A stretch of DNA of 27,328 nucleotides from a virus. The notes below the pieces were generated by a model. The model worked only from the letters and a program-made list of their open reading frames with translations. It did not search any database and had not been told where the DNA came from. A program made the position numbers and the translations under genes. Below are positions 20,922 to 27,328 of this stretch, in pieces (position 1 is the stretch's first letter; the number at the start of each line of letters is the position of its first letter). The stretch is taken from positions 1 through 27,328 of IMG/VR virus record IMGVR_UViG_3300027736_002674. One strand, given 5' to 3'.

Positions 20922-21767
20922 TTATCCACACTCCTTGATGCATTTTGTATCGTTTAAATTGAGAGATATGTTTGACAAATCTTCTAAGGTTTGGAATTGG
21001 TCAATTTCGGAAAAATAACAGCATCTACTTAAAGCACCATTGGCTGAAATATATATGCTGGGCATTGACAAATGCATACAGTTTTTGGGCTCGGCTGTTT
21101 TTTTTATTGAGTCAATGTTGATAACTGATCTAAATTTAGTTGTAGGTAACAGATCAAATTTCTCTCCAGTTTTGTAGTGCTTTGCTACAGTCTGAGTTCG
21201 ATAAAGTTTTGCCAATTTAAATTTTTTAAAATTTAATGTTTGGCTTAATTTCATACATTCCATCAATTGATGCTCGTTATGCAGATATGGAATAAACTGC
21301 CAAGTTGCATACCCTCCGTTGCTGATAAAAGACTGTGCGTTCTCAATCACTTTGTTAAAATCTGTACCTTGACGATATATTTCATGAACGCCAGCTAACC
21401 CGTCAATCCCAAACCAAACATCGTGCTCGACATGTTCTAATCTGGCCGCCAATTTTTTCCACCAATTAACACTTCTCAATCCGCCATTAGTATGAATCTG
21501 TATTTTTTTAGCATATTTTTTTGAAATGTCAATGATTTCGTTTACATACTTTGATGCTATAGGATCACCATAATTGCCACACAATTGCACACCATACAAA
21601 TTTGGCAACTGCAAAACAATATTTTTAAAAATATCTGGGTCCAGATCTTGCTCAATCAATCCCGGTGCAAGACCAAACCCATAATTGTTTCTTGAACAAG
21701 CCGGGCACCATGCATTACATTTTGAGCTGACTTCAACATGCACCCATTTTACGGCATCCAGCTGCAT
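20922..21767 (-). CDS. radical SAM protein with SPASM-like C terminus (281 aa)
   Basis: HVEVSSKCNAWCPACSRNNYG carries the CxxxCxxC cluster (Cys17, 21, 24 from the chosen start). The C-terminal region AEPKNCMHLSMPSIYISANG, then ALSRCCYFSEIDQF, and a final Cys pair resemble a SPASM/Twitch extension binding an extra cluster. The start at 21767 directly follows the glycosyltransferase stop; an ATG at 21812 inside that gene is an alternative. The gene is AT-richer than its neighbours. The substrate is unknown; similar short enzymes occur in phage and cell-surface clusters. Confidence 0.8.
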   Translation of the reverse strand: MQLDAVKWVHVEVSSKCNAWCPACSRNNYGFGLAPGLIEQDLDPDIFKNIVLQLPNLYGVQLCGNYGDPIASKYVNEIIDISKKYAKKIQIHTNGGLRSVNWWKKLAARLEHVEHDVWFGIDGLAGVHEIYRQGTDFNKVIENAQSFISNGGYATWQFIPYLHNEHQLMECMKLSQTLNFKKFKLAKLYRTQTVAKHYKTGEKFDLLPTTKFRSVINIDSIKKTAEPKNCMHLSMPSIYISANGALSRCCYFSEIDQFQTLEDLSNISLNLNDTKCIKECG

Positions 21768-21768
21768 G

Positions 21769-22971
21769 TCATGATTCAATCTTGACAACTTGATATTTTT
21801 CGTGAGCAACATGATCACGATATCTATTGCCAGCACGATTCCATTGTTCTCCTGTGCCTTGCAATATGTCCACCACACGATCTACGGTGCCGTTGTTCCA
21901 GTCACTGATCAATCCCATGTTGTGATGCGGATCACGCAAGAGATTTTGCAGTTTGTGATAGGCGTCATCTATGCTCCAAGGAACGTAAAGCCTGTTAGGG
22001 TCATTAGAAAAAGTTTCAGGGAAAGACCTATAAGCAGGGTATAAAACATTACAGCCAAGAGTATCTGCTTCACTGACTGTGTTGGAAACCCAATCTTGAA
22101 GGGCGCAATTAAACAACACACGAGTATTATTAAGGTGAGCGTAGTAATCATTTTTTGTGATGTTGTCGTAAATTTTCAACTTGCCGGCTGCTTCCATCCT
22201 GCGAGCACGAGTCACATATTCTGGGTTGTTGCTGCGTAACTCACCACCAGAGTAGATGGCAAACTCACATGGTTCGCTTGTGAGTTCGCCATACATTTCA
22301 ATCAGATCCATAAAAAAGCCCGGTTGCTTTTCTTGATCAAATCTTGCTGCAAAACCCACACGTCGTGGCCGGGCACCAAATGGTCGAATGTTGCCTGGCC
22401 CACCAATGCGTTCTAATACTTCCTCTTTGCCAAATGCAAGACCAGAAATGTTGTAGATAGGTGCAGTCCACCCTGCAATACGCATGTGAGCAACCATTTC
22501 TTCGTTGGTAGCTAACACACCTGTCACAAACTGATTGACCATTTTTTCGTATGTGCTCATCCAACCTGCCATGCCCCAGACATGCACAAAGTCATCTGGA
22601 TCAATTGCCTGTGCCAAACAACGTACCCATACCTGTGGACGTAATTCTGCAGGTACCTGGTCCATGATGTACGGCAGACTTTCAATACCTGGCTGGAACA
22701 TGTCTTCAAAGTAGATTACATCTTCGCTGGTAACTTCACCTTGTTGCATGAGTCTCACTAGATTCATCAGCTGACTCATACCAAAGTAGCTGCGTCCGTG
22801 TGCGTCTAACACCTGTCCAACCACAATCTTTTGACTGTTGTCTAGTGTTAGTCCTGGCACATATACCACATCAAGTCCTCGACGATCAAACACACGTCGA
22901 TTCCATTCTGTCAGTTGTAGTGTATAACGGGCTTCGTAACTTTCCAAACCCATGTAGTATAGTTTTCTCAT
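21769..22971 (-). CDS. GT4-type glycosyltransferase-like protein (400 aa)
   Basis: The C-terminal half contains RVGFAARFDQEKQPGFFMDL, the Rossmann start of a GT-B fold, and CALQDWVSNTVSEADTLGCN, which matches the nucleotide-sugar-binding E-x7-E region of family 4 in general form. The N-terminal half (MRKLYYMGLESYEARYTLQL) is the acceptor-side domain. I recall similar proteins in T4-like cyanophages. It may glycosylate a phage or host surface component, or modified DNA. The start overlaps the preceding small gene (ATGA). Confidence 0.75.
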   Translation of the reverse strand: MRKLYYMGLESYEARYTLQLTEWNRRVFDRRGLDVVYVPGLTLDNSQKIVVGQVLDAHGRSYFGMSQLMNLVRLMQQGEVTSEDVIYFEDMFQPGIESLPYIMDQVPAELRPQVWVRCLAQAIDPDDFVHVWGMAGWMSTYEKMVNQFVTGVLATNEEMVAHMRIAGWTAPIYNISGLAFGKEEVLERIGGPGNIRPFGARPRRVGFAARFDQEKQPGFFMDLIEMYGELTSEPCEFAIYSGGELRSNNPEYVTRARRMEAAGKLKIYDNITKNDYYAHLNNTRVLFNCALQDWVSNTVSEADTLGCNVLYPAYRSFPETFSNDPNRLYVPWSIDDAYHKLQNLLRDPHHNMGLISDWNNGTVDRVVDILQGTGEQWNRAGNRYRDHVAHEKYQVVKIES

Positions 22972-23192
22972 ACTCGGTGTCCTGCCAATCTACGTGCATC
23001 TTCCCACCACATGTTCTTGGCATTCTTGCCTTGAGTATACTTGGTAAACTGTTGCCAAGCATAGCTTTTGAAGTTGTATAGATCCGCTTCGTTGTAGCGA
23101 TATCCATAGTCTTTGCAAAACTCCTCGTATTGTTCAAGATGGTTGAAGATCTCAGCAACGTGAGGGTTAGTGCGGAATGCAATTTTTGCCAT
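22968..23192 (-). CDS. small conserved phage protein (74 aa)
   Basis: A 74-residue protein with MAKIAFRTNPHVAEIFNHLE, EQYEEFCKDYGYRYNEADLY and KNMWWEDARRLAG. The pattern is familiar from marine T4-like phage hypotheticals. AGGA lies seven bases before the ATG. Rich in Tyr, Trp and charged residues; function unknown. It overlaps the glycosyltransferase start (ATGA). Confidence 0.72.
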   Translation of the reverse strand: MAKIAFRTNPHVAEIFNHLEQYEEFCKDYGYRYNEADLYNFKSYAWQQFTKYTQGKNAKNMWWEDARRLAGHRV

Positions 23193-23203
23193 GTTATTTC
23201 CTA

Positions 23204-23656
23204 TTAGATTTTAATTGATTGAGCAGGATAAGTGAGATTGTATTGTATCACAGCGCCATTCTCACCATCTTCAGATACGTCGATCCATACAGCACGGTCT
23301 GGATATCTTGCAGCGATCTGATTGTAAAGATCATCTGCAATCATTTCACAACTTTTGTAATCTAGACTTAGAGTGCTGTCACGATACAGATTCTCAAGCC
23401 AACGTTTGAATTGTATAAACTCAATGTCTCTGTCATTGTGGAACACATCAATCCATACTCTGAAATGAAAGATGTGGCGATGGGGACTGCCGAGAAACGA
23501 TACGTCATATTCGTCTCCGGTGGCCAATGCAGGATCTGTAGCTGCGGCCGGATATTTATGGATACCTTCTTTGCGAAAAGTGGTCCAAATTTTACGATCC
23601 GCGTGGTGCCGAATACGGTCGCGTGTTTCTGTTAGTGATTGTTCTCTTTGATTCAT
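23204..23656 (-). CDS. T-fold protein related to PTPS/QueD (150 aa)
   Basis: GSPHRHIFHFRVWIDVFHND (His59, His61) aligns with the HGH strand of PTPS/QueD. EFIQFKRWLENLYRDSTLSL, DYKSCEMIADDLYNQIAARY and VWIDVSEDGENGAVIQY parallel the rest of that fold (LDH, ENxA and ETP regions). It is distinct from the clear QueD at 16249-16731. Near the DpdA-like gene it may be a second pterin or deazaguanine enzyme. The call rests on pattern similarity only. It starts four bases after the nuclease-like gene. Confidence 0.6.
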   Translation of the reverse strand: MNQREQSLTETRDRIRHHADRKIWTTFRKEGIHKYPAAATDPALATGDEYDVSFLGSPHRHIFHFRVWIDVFHNDRDIEFIQFKRWLENLYRDSTLSLDYKSCEMIADDLYNQIAARYPDRAVWIDVSEDGENGAVIQYNLTYPAQSIKI

Positions 23657-23660
23657 AATA

Positions 23661-24218
23661 TTATTCCAAAGTAAAAAGTTTGTGGAAAGTTGATTGAGAC
23701 ATCAACTCAATTTTTTTCATAGCACCATCTGTAAATCTGAACTGATATGATCTAGGACCGACGGCGCTACGCTCAAAAAAACCATAGTAGCCACCTGATA
23801 TATAATCACTGGTATCGCCTTGGATGATTTTCTGTCTAGCTGTTTCGTAACATTGTTCAATTTTTTCTTGTATGTACTGTGAGGAAAAGTCGTAGACTTC
23901 TGCTGAAACGATTATTTGATCTTTGGTCTTGACTCGGTATTGTTGTTGTAGTTTGTCATGAATCACAGATGCCTGATAAGGAGTTGTGACAATATCTTCG
24001 GGTGTCATTCTGCCAATTGTTTGTGCAGAAGTAGCATCAAGATCTCGTGATTTGACTTCCATATTGATCACTGGTATATCTGGTCCAGGCCCATTGGACA
24101 TAGGATAGCCTTGCTCGCCAAGTTCTTTTTCAATATATCGACCAGCAGCGCCATTGATATTTGATGGAACCAATTTACCAACCATGTTTGCTTTGAGTCG
24201 AACAACTTTGCCTTTCAT
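23661..24218 (-). CDS. PD-(D/E)XK nuclease-like protein (185 aa)
   Basis: The motif GPGPDIPVINMEVKSRDLD (Pro46-Asp47, Glu54, Lys56) has the PD-x6-ExK spacing of restriction-type nucleases. An upstream helix Glu occurs in AAGRYIEKELGE. The C-terminal half (KIEQCYETARQKI, SYQFRFTDGAMKKIELM) has no known domain. The start overlaps the stop of the preceding gene (ATGA). Its place next to the DpdA-like gene suggests a nuclease that spares modified phage DNA. The active-site call comes from reading the sequence only. Confidence 0.65.
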   Translation of the reverse strand: MKGKVVRLKANMVGKLVPSNINGAAGRYIEKELGEQGYPMSNGPGPDIPVINMEVKSRDLDATSAQTIGRMTPEDIVTTPYQASVIHDKLQQQYRVKTKDQIIVSAEVYDFSSQYIQEKIEQCYETARQKIIQGDTSDYISGGYYGFFERSAVGPRSYQFRFTDGAMKKIELMSQSTFHKLFTLE

Positions 24219-24721
24219 AATACTTCGTCCTTGGTATATTTAGACCAGTCTGTGAAATGGTCTCGATTTTGTAATTCATGTATGCTGTGACACCAAACAC
24301 CCGGGTTGGTAGCAGCAAAGTCTTTGTCGTCCAGTTTGAGTGTGGCGTTGTAGCCTAGTTGTTGGATGTAAGGCAGTTTCACAGAGATCATTGGAATGAA
24401 GTTGTTGTGTTCACACAATCCTGATTCCAGCAGGCCTTCTGCACAACCAGCGTCTATGTCCAATGTACATAGATAATCTTTCTTCAAGAATGTGGTAATC
24501 ATGTCTTCCCAGGCCCACCAGGCATCGGCATCATTGATAGCCAGGTTAGGAAAACTCTGATTTGCGCCAAAGTAAATATGCTCGCAACCTTGAATGTGTG
24601 CGGCAATATCATTGGTTGCTTGTACTCCCACCACAAACAAAGTTTTTTTGCCCAATGCTGGTGTGTGTTCTACTTCAGTACCGTAAAAGAACTGCACATT
24701 CTCATGACCTTCTCGATTCAT
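24215..24721 (-). CDS. conserved phage protein next to DpdA (168 aa)
   Basis: Blocks NVQFFYGTEVEHTPALGKKT, LFVVGVQATNDIAAHIQGCE, YFGANQSFPNLA and IPMISVKLPYIQQLGYNATL are strikingly conserved in feel. I recall close relatives in marine T4-like phages. It overlaps both neighbours by four bases and is always read in one unit with the DpdA-like gene here. Several His, Cys and Glu residues (EVEH, CEH) could bind metal. No family function is known to me; a part in deazaguanine DNA modification is an inference from position. Confidence 0.72.
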   Translation of the reverse strand: MNREGHENVQFFYGTEVEHTPALGKKTLFVVGVQATNDIAAHIQGCEHIYFGANQSFPNLAINDADAWWAWEDMITTFLKKDYLCTLDIDAGCAEGLLESGLCEHNNFIPMISVKLPYIQQLGYNATLKLDDKDFAATNPGVWCHSIHELQNRDHFTDWSKYTKDEVL

Positions 24722-26283
24722 ACCTGATCCTGTTCAAGTTGTTGTAATGCTTGTAAGTTTAACTGATCTTCGGGGTCAATGTCAACCTCTACCATGTCAA
24801 ATAATGCATTGAATTGAGTTCTTGCATTCATGGCCTTCTTGCCTTTGAAACCACGTGTGCCCACCACATCCATCCAGTAGTTGTTGTAGTGTTCAATGAT
24901 ATCCATGCTGTCTTGTTTGGTTGGAGCAGCAAAGATGGCTTCCACAATGTCATGGAATCGAGCATGATCACCTTTTTCATTCCACAGCATGCGAGGCCAC
25001 TTGGTGCCGGAATCATATTCGCGATTGGCACGTTGTACAGATTCCAAGTGTGTCCACACATTGTGCCCCATCAGCAATGCATATGAGAAACTGTCCCAGG
25101 ACGTTTTGCCTTCTTTGCCAATCTTGTTCAGATCACCAGGCTTGTAAATGCAAACATCTTTCATGGTCAAATGTCGACTGATAGGGCTTTCATCAAAGTG
25201 ACTGACCAGGCCATCTGCTACCACAGCCGGACCATATGGGCGTGTGTCTGTGCTGTATTTCTTGTCGTCAGCAATGGGACTCATTCTATAAGACCACTTG
25301 CTGTTGTGTGTGGTATCAATTTCGTGATACACTTGTCCATTGGCAGTGGCCAAAAACGGGCTGGCACAATCAAAGCTGATGGTAAATGCTGGATTCACAT
25401 GTTTTCTCACTGCACGTTGGATAGCGGTCAGCAGCACAGCCCATTCCAGTTTTGATGTGCCCAAGAAATGCATCCAGTCATGTACACCTTCTTGCAAGAG
25501 ATTATCGTAACGCAAAGCCACAAGACGTCGGAGCACCAGATGCACGTCGCACATGTTCTGCCCGCCCATACTCCACCCATCAAAGTGTGTGTCAGGATAC
25601 ACAGCAGGATCACAAAAGTGTTTCATCTCTTCATACCACGCATCAGCCGAAGTGTGATTGTCTCCTTGCAACACATTCAAAATCTTGGTGCCACCATTAG
25701 CAACACCTTTGCGGTGCCGCATGAAGTATTCGTTGTTGAATTTGGTAGCATCCACAGCTTCTTGCAGCGTGGTAATCTGGCAGGCTTTTGAGGCTTTTTT
25801 ATCGTGTATGACCCAGGTTGGGATGTCAAGAGTCATGCAATAATCAGACACATTGTCCAGCCAGTTGAGAATTGACTCACGCTTCTTTTGTGCTTTTGCA
25901 CAACCTGAGTTGGCCTTCCAGTCGCCTTCCCACAGGCCTTTGGCAATCTGGAATCCACCCGAGTCGCCCAGCATGAACGTACCCGGTTCTCTATTGCGAA
26001 CCATGTCTTCTGACCAGTCTTGTTTGTTGAGATCCAGGTTGGCATGCCCACCTGAATACAGGCTCCACTTGTACGGAAACAATGCTTGTTGGCTGTTGAG
26101 CCAGTTCAGCTGTTCCATGTCCTGTATTCCTGTGGGCATACGTGCAGGATCCACATAAGGACCATTTACTGGATCTCTTTGCTTGCCCACAAAGGTGGCG
26201 TAGAAACCGGATATGGCTGGCAAGAACACAGCATAGTCATTCTGTTTGGCAGTGAGATTGTCTTGGATTAGATCTTGAGTCAT
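24718..26283 (-). CDS. dpdA: DpdA/TGT-like DNA transglycosylase (521 aa)
   Basis: TGT-fold signs: MLGDSGGFQIAKG (Asp107, as in the DSGGF of tRNA-guanine transglycosylase), LDIPTWVI, ILNVLQGDNH, FDGWSMGGQN and ISFDCASPF (Asp305, matching the FDC nucleophile Asp). No CxCxxC zinc site is seen, unlike bacterial Tgt. Phage DpdA enzymes exchange guanine in DNA for a 7-deazaguanine. With FolE, QueD and QueE in the window, DNA rather than tRNA is the likely substrate. At 521 residues it is longer than Tgt (about 375), with a C-terminal extension. It overlaps both neighbours by four bases. Confidence 0.82.
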   Translation of the reverse strand: MTQDLIQDNLTAKQNDYAVFLPAISGFYATFVGKQRDPVNGPYVDPARMPTGIQDMEQLNWLNSQQALFPYKWSLYSGGHANLDLNKQDWSEDMVRNREPGTFMLGDSGGFQIAKGLWEGDWKANSGCAKAQKKRESILNWLDNVSDYCMTLDIPTWVIHDKKASKACQITTLQEAVDATKFNNEYFMRHRKGVANGGTKILNVLQGDNHTSADAWYEEMKHFCDPAVYPDTHFDGWSMGGQNMCDVHLVLRRLVALRYDNLLQEGVHDWMHFLGTSKLEWAVLLTAIQRAVRKHVNPAFTISFDCASPFLATANGQVYHEIDTTHNSKWSYRMSPIADDKKYSTDTRPYGPAVVADGLVSHFDESPISRHLTMKDVCIYKPGDLNKIGKEGKTSWDSFSYALLMGHNVWTHLESVQRANREYDSGTKWPRMLWNEKGDHARFHDIVEAIFAAPTKQDSMDIIEHYNNYWMDVVGTRGFKGKKAMNARTQFNALFDMVEVDIDPEDQLNLQALQQLEQDQV

Positions 26284-26627
26284 GACACCAATTCTGTAAT
26301 TATTTTTAATTTTGTCTTTGCCTGCTCAACAGCATCAACAGCATCGGCCACAGTGGGATGTTTCTCAGCCAGTACTTTTAATATTGATTCTTCATCACGC
26401 TTTTGCCGTGCCCAGTTGATCAATTCTTCAGCGTCGGGAGTCAATTTCACAGTGGCATAGCTAGACGGCATGTTCATCCAACCGGTACCGGCAAACACCT
26501 GTATCTCTGTACCCCATACACGCATCATACCTTGCATGGGAGTTTCAGTATGCATATTGACATAAGGCACACTGATGTCGCCGCCACTGATCATTACTGA
26601 GCCAGTGCCCATTAGGCCTTTGATCAT
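26280..26627 (-). CDS. conserved phage hypothetical protein (115 aa)
   Basis: The N-terminal half (MIKGLMGTGSVMISGGDISV, then GMMRVWGTEIQVFAGTGWMN) is Gly-rich and beta-like. The C-terminal half is helical (DAEELINWARQKRDEESILK, ADAVDAVEQAKTKLKIITEL). I recall this two-part small protein from T4-like cyanophages without a known function. It lies between the clamp and the DpdA-like gene with ATGA overlaps on both sides. Confidence 0.72.
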   Translation of the reverse strand: MIKGLMGTGSVMISGGDISVPYVNMHTETPMQGMMRVWGTEIQVFAGTGWMNMPSSYATVKLTPDAEELINWARQKRDEESILKVLAEKHPTVADAVDAVEQAKTKLKIITELVS

Positions 26628-27328
26628 TTTGACTGTGCTGGCAAGATGTAGTTGTAAACTGCAATGCCTGAATCCACTGTGATCTGTGCAGCACCGTCAT
26701 CGCTGATACGCATGATCTTGTCTCCGGTCAAGCTCAAGATGCTGTGTACCTGTGCAGCAGGCCAGGCCCATGCACGTTTGAGTGTGCCTTTCACTCCAGG
26801 ATGAAACACAAAGTTACCAGCGTGTGTGGAATGATCACCAAAGAACAATTTTAAATCGCCGTTTTCAATCTTCACAGTGAAGTTGGGTTCTTCTGCATTG
26901 GCAGTCATCTGCCACTTCAGTCGCTGGATAGCAGCATTGGTTGGTTCGAATTCCACATGCCAGGCGGCACCTTTGAACTTGGCAGTTTTGAGTTTGTCGT
27001 TCACAATGGTACTGGCCATGAAACGATAGGTATTGCGAAAGTCACCTGCTTTGTTTTCAAACTCAATGCCATCTGGTTCGCCATCTGCCTTCTTTGTGAT
27101 AGTCAGCGTGGCATCTTCACGATACTCCTGCAAGTTGATCAAGGTCTTGAGCTTGCCAAGATTAGGCATGCCAAAAGTACCAATAAACTCAGCCACTGGG
27201 TTTTTAAAATCCGCTTGTACAACCACACTCAAGTCTTCGGCCAATCCACTCATGCTGGTGGCAGCGTCTGTGCCTACAACTTTGACCAAACTGATACAGC
27301 CTAGATCAAACGTGTGTTCTACTAAATC
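26624..27328 (-). CDS. 45: gp45-like sliding clamp, 5' end cut by window edge
   Basis: The frame is open to the last base and lacks its start. 234 residues are visible, close to the length of T4 gp45 (228). Blocks AEFIGTFGMPNLGKLKTLIN, GDLKLFFGDHSTHAGNFVF and SGIAVYNYILPAQSK suit a two-domain clamp with a final beta strand, as I know it from T4-like cyanophages. The clamp holds DNA polymerase on DNA and, in T4, activates late transcription. A TTG at 27289 is not the real start, because coding clearly continues upstream of it (DLVEHTFDLGCISLVK). Identification is by memory of the family, so moderate. Confidence 0.62.
   Translation of the reverse strand, partial: DLVEHTFDLGCISLVKVVGTDAATSMSGLAEDLSVVVQADFKNPVAEFIGTFGMPNLGKLKTLINLQEYREDATLTITKKADGEPDGIEFENKAGDFRNTYRFMASTIVNDKLKTAKFKGAAWHVEFEPTNAAIQRLKWQMTANAEEPNFTVKIENGDLKLFFGDHSTHAGNFVFHPGVKGTLKRAWAWPAAQVHSILSLTGDKIMRISDDGAAQITVDSGIAVYNYILPAQSK

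Noticed and set aside
1-27328. CRISPR array, insertion sequence or attachment site
   Set aside because: No regularly spaced repeats, transposase, integrase or direct repeat pair around a tRNA was seen by reading.

Overview
The window reads as a stretch of a large T4-like myovirus genome. Essentially every gene is on the minus strand, so transcription runs from high to low coordinates. Genes are packed with 4-base ATGA or 1-base TAATG stop/start overlaps. Many proteins are of kinds I recall from marine T4-like phages: a T4-type RNase H exonuclease, a gp45-like sliding clamp cut by the right edge, a MazG-type pyrophosphatase, a DUF2452 protein and several small conserved hypotheticals. No structural or terminase gene is recognisable, so 'T4-like' rests on replication and accessory genes. 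The host is not stated by the sequence. A two-piece tmRNA whose tag resembles beta/gamma-proteobacterial tags points to a proteobacterial host, possibly a betaproteobacterium (inference).

Left part (1-4390), an accessory and RNA region. It holds two leftward sigma70-type promoters feeding a gene off the left edge, a roughly 145-nt unit with its own promoter and terminator, and a rubrerythrin/rubredoxin pair encoded as two overlapping genes. There follow an SGNH hydrolase, two small exported proteins, a permuted two-piece tmRNA (about 2870-3088; tag ANDSVYSLAA) and two tRNAs with encoded CCA (Arg-UCU and a CAU tRNA, probably Ile2). Three intrinsic terminators and several well-formed promoters punctuate it.

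Middle part (4390-16730), a dense operon. It runs through small conserved phage hypotheticals, an MBD4-like HhH-GPD glycosylase, MazG, a methyltransferase, RNase H, SGNH-like proteins, a TagD-like cytidylyltransferase, a DUF2452 protein and QueE. It ends with a glycan or small-molecule cassette: a methyltransferase, two paralogous family-2-type glycosyltransferases flanking a B12-type radical SAM enzyme, and QueD.

Right part (16810-27328) holds a HIT protein, an FG-GAP lipoprotein behind a near-consensus promoter, FolE, a short DegT-type aminotransferase, a GalE-type epimerase, a SPASM-like radical SAM protein and a glycosyltransferase. It ends with a cluster of a T-fold (PTPS-like) protein, a PD-(D/E)XK nuclease, a conserved protein of unknown function, a DpdA/TGT-like transglycosylase, a small conserved protein and the clamp.

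Taken together, FolE, QueD, QueE and the DpdA-like enzyme make up most of a pathway that would put a 7-deazaguanine base into phage DNA; no QueC is visible. The nuclease beside DpdA could act on unmodified host DNA. The sugar-type genes may build a surface or DNA glycan. The tmRNA and tRNAs would support translation late in infection.
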